Shown: piece after piece, positions 40,887 to 48,164 of the stretch
Layout: the number at the start of each line of letters is the position of its first letter
Position numbering within the stretch: position 1 is the stretch's first letter
NCBI GenBank assembly: GCA_045596385.1
Contig: JAZOCC010000024.1
Span: forward strand, 1 to 64,000
Direction: 5' to 3'
Source: SIG307 sp045596385
Lineage (GTDB): Bacteria > Bacillota > Clostridia > Lachnospirales > Lachnospiraceae
Length of the DNA stretch: 64,000 nucleotides
The notes under the pieces: generated by a model
What the model was told of the DNA's origin: nothing
What the model saw: the letters and a program-made list of their open reading frames with translations, nothing else
Databases searched by the model: none
Translations under genes and position numbers: made by a program

Positions 40887-41456
40887 TTACAGTTTTTCTT
40901 TCCAATCGCTTCGAAAACCGTAATAATCCATGCGAACAAAAGGATACTTCTTTGTGAGAGAAATAATTGAATTTTTCATCTCACGAAATATATCGGCAGG
41001 AAGAAGCCGTTTCATAACAAGTACAAAACCATAAAAGTGAGCGTTGTCAAGGTTGTTATTTTTATCAACAATGAGCAATGCTTTTTCTTTTGCGTTCAGG
41101 GAAGGCTTTTGTTCAAACAGGCGGTTGTAAATGCGACTGCCGTGGGCGCATAAGTTCCGAATAATTGTCATGCTGTGCATGTGTTGGCCGAGGATTTCGG
41201 GACCTTTACTCATTGTGAGTCCGAAGGTATTGGCGACTTCCCTTTTTATTCTCTGTTCTGAAATAGAGTACAAAAAGGAAATGTCGGAAATGGTCAGCAA
41301 ATCTACATATGCCCAAAGTGGAATGGGCTGTCCGAGGTCGTTTACAAAATGCTTTAAATAGGCTTCGTGAGGCAAACGTTGTGTCTTTTGCTGAGTTGCC
41401 TTGTCTATGATTTCTTTGTGTTTTGCTTTGTTTGTGAAATGGGTATCGTCAAGATC
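40887..41456 (-). pseudogene. Abi-family (AbiD/F-like, HEPN) protein, 5' truncated
   Basis: Minus-strand frame of about 190 codons opening directly after a stop at 41457, without a convincing start; a TTG at 41375 gives 162 residues but no ribosome-binding site. The C-terminal half of an Abi_2 protein is clear: HEAYLKHFVNDLGQPIPLWAYVD, and IIRNLCAHGSRIYNR with the HEPN RNase motif R-x4-H. Full Abi_2 proteins are about 300 residues, so roughly the first third is missing. It faces the opposite way to the other genes in the inter-copy segment. Confidence 0.75.
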
Positions 41457-41590
41457 TTAAAAGAAACGGAGTACTCTTACAAAATAATGTAGGGGGTGGT
41501 ACAAAATTTTGTGGGAGGGATACAAAATTGTTTAATAAATCATACGAATAGATGTCGCATAGTCCGAGATACTAGTCTCGGAGGTGTAGA

Positions 41591-41835
41591 ATGAAGGATT
41601 TTAAAGATATCACGGAAAAGAACTTCGTATTCTTTGGAAAGAGCATCCGGATAGTATTATTGCGGAAATGTATGGCGTGACAAAAGAAGAAGTAACGCAG
41701 AAACGAAAAGAGTTTCATATTAATCCGGAGTCGGATCGGTTCTATGATGTGATAAACGGTGAGTTGGTATACAACGAGGAGTATATTGAATGGTTTCGAA
41801 AGGAATGCCTAAAGCGGCAGGAAGAAGAGGAATAG
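41591..41835 (+). pseudogene. Small gene with a probable 1-nt frameshift
   Basis: ATG at 41591 has a good site (GGAGGTG) but its frame stops after 29 codons. The +2-shifted frame continues cleanly to TAG at 41835 (ILWKEHPDSIIAEMYGVTK, then VTQKRKEFHINPESDRFYDV). Adding one A in the AAAA run near 41615-41619 would join MKDFKDITE to it, giving an about 81-residue protein. Otherwise an internal ATG at 41668 leaves 55 residues. The ribosome-binding site lies in a TCCGAGA-tactag-TCTCGGA hairpin (about 41567-41586). Confidence 0.5.
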
Positions 41836-41857
41836 TTTTCATATACTTCTCCCACCA

Positions 41858-42030
41858 CGCATAATCTCCCGCATTTTCCGCATACTAACTCCACAACAAA
41901 GTTATGGAAATAACCGAAAGGAGTCAGTATGAAAGCAACAGGTATCGTAAGAAGAATAGATGATTTAGGCCGTGTGGTAGTACCGAAGGAAATCAGAAGA
42001 ACTTTAAGAATCAGGGAAGGGGATCCGCTG
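41858..42030 (+). repeat. spoVT leader plus first 34 codons, copy 3 (native gene)
   Basis: ACGCATAATCTCC... (41858) to the start codon equals copy 2 base for base. The coding block ends GATCCGCTG at 42030 and continues GAAATTTTTACC into the complete gene. Confidence 0.92.
41859..41887 (+). promoter_or_regulatory. Sigma-G-type promoter of spoVT
   Basis: GCATA at 41859, 17-nt spacer, CATACTA at 41881. Sigma-G control of spoVT is established in Bacillus subtilis. Confidence 0.75.
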
Positions 42031-42474
42031 GAAATTTTTACCGATCGTGAGGGTGAGATTATTTTAAAGAAGTATTCTCCGATTGGGGAGCTTAGTGTGT
42101 TCGCAAAGCAGTTTGCGGAGTCCATGGCCCAGACCACAGGACATATTGCGGTGATTGCGGACAGAGACCAGTTTATTGCTATGGCAGGGACTGCAAAGAA
42201 GGAGTTGCTTACGAAATCGGTCAGCAGAGAGTTGGAAACGTTAATGACGGACCGGGAGAGTATCGTGGCAACAAAGGGCGAGAAGGGCTATATCCCGGTG
42301 AGCCCGGAGGCGGATGATTATGAGCAACAGGTAATTGCGCCGATTATCAGTGAGGGCGATGTCATCGGTGCGGTGATGATTTTGTCCAAGGACAAAAAGG
42401 AACGCTTCGGCAATATGGAGTTGAAGATTGCAGGTACCGCAGCGGCGTTTTTGGGTAGACAAATGGAGCAGTAA
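41929..42474 (+). CDS. spoVT: Stage V sporulation protein T, forespore transcription regulator
   Basis: 181 residues, ATG at 41929 with AAAGGAG upstream. The N-terminal AbrB/MazE-type swapped-hairpin DNA-binding domain (1-50, ending DPLEIFTDREGEIILKKYSPIGEL) is followed by a C-terminal GAF-like domain (about 55-178). Length and architecture match SpoVT, a tetramer that modulates sigma-G-dependent genes in the forespore. This is the only complete copy of three. Confidence 0.95.
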   Translation: MKATGIVRRIDDLGRVVVPKEIRRTLRIREGDPLEIFTDREGEIILKKYSPIGELSVFAKQFAESMAQTTGHIAVIADRDQFIAMAGTAKKELLTKSVSRELETLMTDRESIVATKGEKGYIPVSPEADDYEQQVIAPIISEGDVIGAVMILSKDKKERFGNMELKIAGTAAAFLGRQMEQ

Positions 42475-42485
42475 ATACAGCAAAA

Positions 42486-42566
42486 ACGGATAAGCTTCCT
42501 GAGGTGTGGTTTGATTTATCCCGGTTTTGTGACCGGGGGCCTATCCGAAGGAAGTTTTTTCTTGTT
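42486..42566 (+). terminator. spoVT terminator with competing pairings
   Basis: CTTCCT (about 42496) pairs with AGGAAG (about 42549) before TTTTTTC. The CGGATA just 5' can pair with TATCCG just 5' of AGGAAG, and GGATAA can also pair with TTATCC in between, so the pairings cross. An inner CCCGG/CCGGG hairpin is present. Confidence 0.6.
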
Positions 42567-42592
42567 TATTCCAAGGAAATAGCGCAGAACTC

Positions 42593-42621
42593 TTGACAAA
42601 TCAAGCAAATCGGGGTATAAA
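42593..42621 (+). promoter_or_regulatory. Promoter of the HU gene
   Basis: TTGACA at 42593, 17-nt spacer, TATAAA at 42616. Confidence 0.8.
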
Positions 42622-42656
42622 TAGAGTATCTAATACTTTCGAGGAGGGAACTTTAC

Positions 42657-42932
42657 ATGAACAAGGCAGAGTTAGTAGCAGCAATTGCAGAGAACGCAGG
42701 ATTATCCAAGAAGGATTCCGAGAAGGCTTTGGCAGCTTTCGTTAGCGTAGTAACTGATGAGTTAAAGAAGGGTGAGAAGGTTCAGTTAGTAGGATTCGGT
42801 ACTTTCGAAGTATCCAACAGACCGGCAAGAACCGGTAGAAATCCGCAGACCAAGAAGACCATTACCATCCCGGCATCCAAGGCTCCGAAGTTCAAGGCTG
42901 GTAAGGCATTAAAGGATACCGTTAACGCGTAA
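42657..42932 (+). CDS. hup: HU-family DNA-binding protein
   Basis: 91 residues, ATG at 42657 with GGAGGG upstream. Canonical HU: MNKAELVAAIAENAGLSKKD, VQLVGFGTFEV, the DNA-intercalating arm NRPARTGRNPQTKKTITIPASKAPKFKAGKALKD with its Pro at the tip. It compacts and bends chromosomal DNA. It has its own strong promoter, and the recombinase element begins (as far as genes show) right after its terminator. Confidence 0.96.
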   Translation: MNKAELVAAIAENAGLSKKDSEKALAAFVSVVTDELKKGEKVQLVGFGTFEVSNRPARTGRNPQTKKTITIPASKAPKFKAGKALKDTVNA

Positions 42933-43060
42933 GTTAATGCTACTTAAGTTTTTCAGTAACTGAAAAAAATTTTTTGGTTACCGATAGCAAAAACGTACAA
43001 AACTGTTTAGTACAGTAAAGTGCGGCGTGTATTCTTGGGTATAAAAACTCAACAAAGATT

Positions 43061-43090
43061 AAGAGGACCGACGAGGTCCTCTTTTTGTTT
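43061..43090. terminator. Terminator between HU and the recombinase operon
   Basis: AAGAGGACC (43061-43069)/GGTCCTCTT (43075-43083), loop 5 nt, T run on the + strand. Confidence 0.85.
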
Positions 43091-43097
43091 TTATACA

Positions 43098-45752
43098 TTA
43101 GAAATGCAATTTTTTGTAACGACGTCCTTTGCAATACGGACACGGTTCCCTGTGACGCATTTGGAACCAGAGACGCTTTCGGGGAGACATCATATATCGA
43201 TGTTCTGGATTCTTGGAGCATATCCACCAAAGCGAATCGCAGCTACGCTCGCTTATCTTGTCGCTATCAGTGGAGATGAAATTGGTAATGTAATCGTACT
43301 CCTCCATCATATCCGGATGCCTGGTAGCGAAATCGTTGAAGCCTGGCAATACCATTCGATCGTTACAGTAAGGACATGTATGTTCACCGGATACAACCGA
43401 AGCCATAAAAGCATTGTATTCACCGCCACAATCCGGACAGTCCCATAGGTAATGCGTTATAGATGTAGGCAGTACTTCATCTGCTGTATGCGGATTCTTT
43501 GGAGAATATCGAGTTGCAATATCCGGATACAGCGCCTGCAGAGAGTTGACACCAGGAATAGCACGAGTTCCCTTACAGTAAGGACATGTATACCCACCAG
43601 AGACAACCTCTTCCATAATGGCATTATAACTACAACCACAGTCTGGACAATCCCAAAGGTGCTTAGTTCTTACTGTAGGCAACACTTCATCCGCTGTATG
43701 CGGATTCTTTGAAGAGTATCGCGTTGCAATATCCGGATACAATGCCTGTAGGGAATTGACACCTGGAATAGCCTTGATTCCTTTGCAATACGGACAACAT
43801 TCTTCTCCGGAAACCACATCTTTTATGTATGAACCAAACTCTTCATGACAGGTCCGGCAATTCCACCAAAACCAAAGCGAGGAGTTGTAAAAGATGTCAT
43901 CTGGCTTGCGTTCGTTGTTGTCGGAATACATGTCCAGATACTCCGGATAAACGTCCGCAAAGGTATTAATGCCTTTGATAAGCTGGGTTCTGTTGCAGAT
44001 AGGACAGTTTCCGCCGCCTCGATGCCGTAAAGCAAAAGGGGCGCGCCATATATGCTCCGGATCCTTAAGGCAACGCCAAATAGCCTCATCCTTGCTGAAC
44101 GGGAATACTTCAAATGGGTCGAGTTCGTTCTCCGGAGAGTATTCCTCAAGCAATTCCGGATGCAGGTCTCCAAAACTCTCGCCCTTGCGTAACAGAGTAT
44201 GCGAACAGTAAGGACAGCCTTTGGTGGAGGTGTTGCGAGCGGCAATCATGGACTGTAACCTCGATACAAAGGGTTCACCGCAGGTCGGACAGTCCCATGC
44301 AAGCTTCAAAGTATTGGACTCGTAGCTTGTAATCGAAGAGAGTGACCGTCCGCTAATCCTTTCGTTGTACATGACTGCAAGATCCGGATACTGTTCGGCG
44401 TAGGTGACACGACGCAGGCTGTTGTTATCGCATACAGGACAACCAAGAACACGGTATGTACCATCGTCATCTTTACGAATGCGGTTGCCCAGCGGACCGT
44501 CCCATTTATAGTCGCAATCGTGGCAATGGAAATGAGTATTGACCTTAGAGAAAAGCTTAGTTTTCAATAAGTCAATGTGCGGATTTTCCTCCGGTACAAA
44601 AATCTTATGAAGGGACTCCATAAGATAAGGAAAGTGGTCAAAGTAACCTTCCGGATTATTGCAATAAGGACAACCTTTAGAGTGAATCATGCCTTTTACG
44701 GTGCCGTCCCATCTGAGTCCACAGTCCTTGCACCGCCAATGGACGGTTTCTTCGCTGTATAAAGACGTCAGGTTGATGTCGATGCCTTTGTTCATTTCAA
44801 AATCCCAAAACTTAACAATAGTCTTATTCGAGGAAGCAGGAGTGATGCGGTCTTTACATGTAAAATAACACTGCTGACAACCCCGGAACTTGTAACTGCC
44901 TTTCTTGCCTTCCACGCGGCCGGCGATGGAAGACTGCCAGCTGTTACCGCACTCCGGACAAGACCACCATAACGGTTCTGTGTTCCGAATACCCATACTG
45001 TAAATGTCGACACCGTCGTTCTTCTCGAAATCATAGAATCTCTTTGCTTCCGGAACCAGGGTAAACAGGTCGTTAACGCCGGCCTTTATAGCCATGTTTA
45101 ACTCGCAGCATGGGCACTTTCCGGTGCCTTTTGCCTGCGTAACAACAGTTGTTCGCCAGTCGTATCCGCACTCCGGACACAGCCAGAAGGCATACTCTGG
45201 AGAATTAGACTTGATGGTATTTGCATCCGGATTTCTGGAAGCATCCCAGAATCGCATCATTGCAGGTATCTGTGCAACCGCTGGGATGTCCTCGGATTTG
45301 CGTTTTACGGTGTTGTAATGAGGGCAGGGCACGACAACGTGTATACCATCCTTCTTGCGGATCCTGGAGGCGATGGTGGACTTCCAAGAACGGCCACACT
45401 CCGGACACTTCCAGTTGACCAGCATACTGGAGTCGAGTCCTTCATGGGAGATATCAATACCCTCAGCCTCGTTCTTTTCGGTGTCGTAGTACTTCCTAAG
45501 CTCTGGCATTATGGTGAGAACATCATTAACTCCTGGCATAATGACCTTGTTGGTTTCGTGACACGGGCACTTGCCGCCGGATGCAAAGCGCGCTTTGGCA
45601 GATACGCTCCAGTCATATCCGCATATATGGCACTCCCAAAAGAAAGTTTTATGAGATGTGGCACCAATATTCGCTGGATCCTCGGTATTCTTTGAAGACC
45701 ACTGTGCCATAAGGAACGGTACGTCTGCAATCTTTAAAGAGTTCTTACTCAT
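43098..45752 (-). CDS. Multi zinc-ribbon (DUF4379-like) repeat protein
   Basis: 884 residues, ATG at 45752 overlapping the upstream stop (ATGA). Twelve units of about 65-75 residues each contain W-x-C-x2-C-G-x3-W/F/Y ... C-P-x-C, e.g. WKCPECGRSW, WLCPECGYDW, WDCPDCGCSY with TCPYCKG. Units 8 and 12 use C-x5-H (CLKDPEHIW, CSKNPEHRY); unit 2 has lost its last Cys (PCPHYNT). Linkers carry a PGVNDL/IPGVNSLQALYPDIATRYS motif. DUF4379 ribbons are presumed nucleic-acid-binding and elsewhere accompany nuclease domains; none is present here. As last gene of the operon it may be cargo or a target-recognition factor. Confidence 0.85.
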   Translation of the reverse strand: MSKNSLKIADVPFLMAQWSSKNTEDPANIGATSHKTFFWECHICGYDWSVSAKARFASGGKCPCHETNKVIMPGVNDVLTIMPELRKYYDTEKNEAEGIDISHEGLDSSMLVNWKCPECGRSWKSTIASRIRKKDGIHVVVPCPHYNTVKRKSEDIPAVAQIPAMMRFWDASRNPDANTIKSNSPEYAFWLCPECGYDWRTTVVTQAKGTGKCPCCELNMAIKAGVNDLFTLVPEAKRFYDFEKNDGVDIYSMGIRNTEPLWWSCPECGNSWQSSIAGRVEGKKGSYKFRGCQQCYFTCKDRITPASSNKTIVKFWDFEMNKGIDINLTSLYSEETVHWRCKDCGLRWDGTVKGMIHSKGCPYCNNPEGYFDHFPYLMESLHKIFVPEENPHIDLLKTKLFSKVNTHFHCHDCDYKWDGPLGNRIRKDDDGTYRVLGCPVCDNNSLRRVTYAEQYPDLAVMYNERISGRSLSSITSYESNTLKLAWDCPTCGEPFVSRLQSMIAARNTSTKGCPYCSHTLLRKGESFGDLHPELLEEYSPENELDPFEVFPFSKDEAIWRCLKDPEHIWRAPFALRHRGGGNCPICNRTQLIKGINTFADVYPEYLDMYSDNNERKPDDIFYNSSLWFWWNCRTCHEEFGSYIKDVVSGEECCPYCKGIKAIPGVNSLQALYPDIATRYSSKNPHTADEVLPTVRTKHLWDCPDCGCSYNAIMEEVVSGGYTCPYCKGTRAIPGVNSLQALYPDIATRYSPKNPHTADEVLPTSITHYLWDCPDCGGEYNAFMASVVSGEHTCPYCNDRMVLPGFNDFATRHPDMMEEYDYITNFISTDSDKISERSCDSLWWICSKNPEHRYMMSPRKRLWFQMRHREPCPYCKGRRYKKLHF
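43449..43930 (-). repeat. Internal near-duplicate units within the zinc-ribbon gene
   Basis: About 210 bp at 43449-43660 and at 43665-43875 are closely similar in DNA and encode nearly the same IPGVNSLQALYPDIATRYS plus CPDCG/CPYC unit, pointing to recent tandem duplication. Confidence 0.75.
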
Positions 45753-46507
45753 ACATCGTCCTCCTCAAACCTGCTTAATAAGCTACCGGTAATTGAACTT
45801 CCGGTATTCACAGGCGGTTCCGTCTTTACCGGAATATCAGCTATGTTCTGTGGCTTTCGTTCAATCTTGGACTGAAAGGTAATCATTTTTTTCTCCAGTT
45901 TGGCATTGGCGATAATGGTGTCGATGTTCTTGAGTTCCCTATCAGCAGCCAACAGCTCGTTGCAGATGTCCGGATACACATAATCCTCTACAACACTTTT
46001 CCATAAACCAGCTTCAGCTCGGAGTTGCCGTATCTGTTGCTGAAGTTCTTTCACTGTACTGGTAAGCTCTTCTACTCTGGCCTTGGAGTCGATGAGCTGT
46101 TCCTGTAAGCCTCTGTTTTTCTCTTCCTGATGGTTATACCTCTTGATGGCTTCAACACTGCTGTCTGCAATGGACTTGTAGTGGCAGTCAAGCTGTATCA
46201 GGGCAGTTTTAAGTGCTTTTTTATCCCGGTGTGTCATCAGAAAAGCGTCCACATCAAGTGTTTTGTAAGAAGAGAGGGCAATGAGAGTTTCTTCTTCCTG
46301 CTGGATGGTAAGGGATTCTATGTAATCACAGGCTATCTGGTTCCGCCGGAGAGACTCCACGGCATATCCCGGATAGCCATGGGAGGATACATATTGTGCA
46401 ATGGCGGGCTTTTTAAGCTTAGACGGCCGTCCGTTGCACTCGTGAATAAAAAACTGGTAAATAAGCTCTAAAAGCTTGTCGTCCTCGATAAGTTTCGGTC
46501 TTGCCAT
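45749..46507 (-). CDS. Coiled-coil recombinase-associated protein (TnpC/DUF6262-like)
   Basis: 252 residues, ATG at 46507 with AAAGGAGG 9 nt upstream; a longer frame lacks a site. The N-terminal helical DNA-binding-like part (about 1-60) has MARPKLIEDDKLLELIYQFF and KKPAIAQYVSSHGYPGYAVESLRRN, an HTH-like region. A long coiled coil follows (about 110-215, LQEQLIDSKARVEELTSTVK). Tn554 TnpC-type proteins have this plan and influence integration orientation and efficiency. Position between the third recombinase and the zinc-ribbon gene supports that role. Confidence 0.72.
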   Translation of the reverse strand: MARPKLIEDDKLLELIYQFFIHECNGRPSKLKKPAIAQYVSSHGYPGYAVESLRRNQIACDYIESLTIQQEEETLIALSSYKTLDVDAFLMTHRDKKALKTALIQLDCHYKSIADSSVEAIKRYNHQEEKNRGLQEQLIDSKARVEELTSTVKELQQQIRQLRAEAGLWKSVVEDYVYPDICNELLAADRELKNIDTIIANAKLEKKMITFQSKIERKPQNIADIPVKTEPPVNTGSSITGSLLSRFEEDDV

Positions 46508-46511
46508 AGTG

Positions 46512-48164
46512 TTAATCCTCCTTTTCATTAAGTTTGTCAAGTAAATATGCCTGGTAAGACTTGGAGCTGGAACGAAGTCGGAGCAGTACCTCACCAATCT
46601 CTTCTGGACTGCCTTTTTCTTTTCTTACAAGTTCAATGGCCTCGGTAAGCATCTTGCAGTCGGCCTCGATATTACGCTTGTAAATATCATCGGACCCAAA
46701 GTAAGAGTTATTGTCGTGCCGGTAGTGAGTGCACTTTGGGCAGTACCCAATTTCCCCGTTTTCGCCCACGGAACAGAGGCAATCAGTGATTTCGCCGTTT
46801 CTGTAAGCTTCGGAATAACACCGTCCGTTGTCACCAAGCGTGGTAAAGGTTTTCGTGGAAGGAACGTAGTAAGCTTCGTTTATGGAATACTTGCTGTCGC
46901 TGCTGGTTAATCGCCGATATTGCCGGTACGTCTTGCATTCAATCATCTGGGTGATGTTGGAATAGTAATGAGCTGCCATCTCCGTGTTGGTATGCCCGGC
47001 AAGCAACATGGCAGTTACCGGGGTGCCGCCTTCCTGCATGATGTTAATCAGGGAAATATGCCGCGTGTCTCCGAGATGTATATAGCAGATTTCTCCGTCT
47101 GCAAGGTGGCTGCTGTCATGTTCGTAAGCAATGCTGTAACCGTACTTGTCCCTGATGATTTCCTCGTAGAAATACCGGAGGATAGTATTCATGTTTACAT
47201 AGGTGAGATAGCGACTGTTCCGGTGCTTGCGCATGCCCCATTTTTTATAGTGGACATCGGTAACAAACAGCGTGTCAAGGTCAGTAGCTGCATATTGCGC
47301 GGTAAGGTTTATGTAAGTCTGTATCTCTTTTGCAAGCTTCTCCGGTATTCGGCAGGTGAATGTGTCATAGTCGCCTTCAAGTGTGTATGCAACAGTTGCT
47401 TGTCCGCCTTTTAGGTGGGTGCGCCGAAGCCGCAAATGGTATTCACCATTCTTGTAGGATAAGCAGTCACGTTCGGTCAGGATAAACTCACGAGGCCGTA
47501 ATGGGATGACAGCGGTTATCTGCCACCAGAGATAAAGCGGATAGTAGAATAACCGGTCTTCCTCCGATAGGTCTTCTTGCCAGTACCTCTTTATAATTTC
47601 GTCAAAAAGGAAGTATGTATCAAAGGTAGCAAGGTTGCGCTGGTTCTGGTGACGTCGCATGATTTTCTGTTCCATACTGCCTTCGAGTGCAGCCATGAAA
47701 GCATCAAAACGGTCATCTTCCACGTTTAATGCAAAGGCTGTGAAGAAATCCATGCAAAGCCATGGCATATCAAACGAAAAAGCGCCAGAGGTTACGATAC
47801 GCGGTGCAGTGTTAATGATATGCCGGATGTCAAGTAACACCCCGGAAAGGGTAAGCAAAACATTCTTTCCGAGAAGGGAAATAAGGTGGGTTTTTATCAG
47901 GTCAAGGAAGTCCCGGAAGCTCATTTCAAACAAGGCTTCGTAGTGTTTTCTGTATGATGTTTCGTCAAACTCAAAATGAAGACCAACAAAGGAATATTGA
48001 TCCGTGGTTTGCCAGACGGAGCCATCAAAGGTGGACTCCGGCTTGATGATATTTAATTTTTGGAACTCCAGAAACTTGGTTTTTGCATCTTCTACGGAGT
48101 CTTTGTCAAGGAATATGTATGTGGTTTTCGAAGAAACCAGCTTTTCTGCGGTGGTTACATTCAT
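46512..48164 (-). CDS. Tyrosine recombinase (third of trio)
   Basis: 550 residues, ATG at 48164 overlapping the upstream stop by 4 nt, with AAAGGAG before it. Catalytic residues: Arg in VIPLRPREFIL, HxxR in HLGDTRHISLINIM, His in LLAGHTNTEMAAHYYSNI with the Tyr of HYYS. The C-terminal part after the active site has a Cys cluster (CLCSVGENGEIGYCPKCTHY), a likely zinc site seen in Tn554 TnpB-like proteins. It cuts and rejoins DNA at element ends together with the other two recombinases. Confidence 0.85.
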   Translation of the reverse strand: MNVTTAEKLVSSKTTYIFLDKDSVEDAKTKFLEFQKLNIIKPESTFDGSVWQTTDQYSFVGLHFEFDETSYRKHYEALFEMSFRDFLDLIKTHLISLLGKNVLLTLSGVLLDIRHIINTAPRIVTSGAFSFDMPWLCMDFFTAFALNVEDDRFDAFMAALEGSMEQKIMRRHQNQRNLATFDTYFLFDEIIKRYWQEDLSEEDRLFYYPLYLWWQITAVIPLRPREFILTERDCLSYKNGEYHLRLRRTHLKGGQATVAYTLEGDYDTFTCRIPEKLAKEIQTYINLTAQYAATDLDTLFVTDVHYKKWGMRKHRNSRYLTYVNMNTILRYFYEEIIRDKYGYSIAYEHDSSHLADGEICYIHLGDTRHISLINIMQEGGTPVTAMLLAGHTNTEMAAHYYSNITQMIECKTYRQYRRLTSSDSKYSINEAYYVPSTKTFTTLGDNGRCYSEAYRNGEITDCLCSVGENGEIGYCPKCTHYRHDNNSYFGSDDIYKRNIEADCKMLTEAIELVRKEKGSPEEIGEVLLRLRSSSKSYQAYLLDKLNEKED

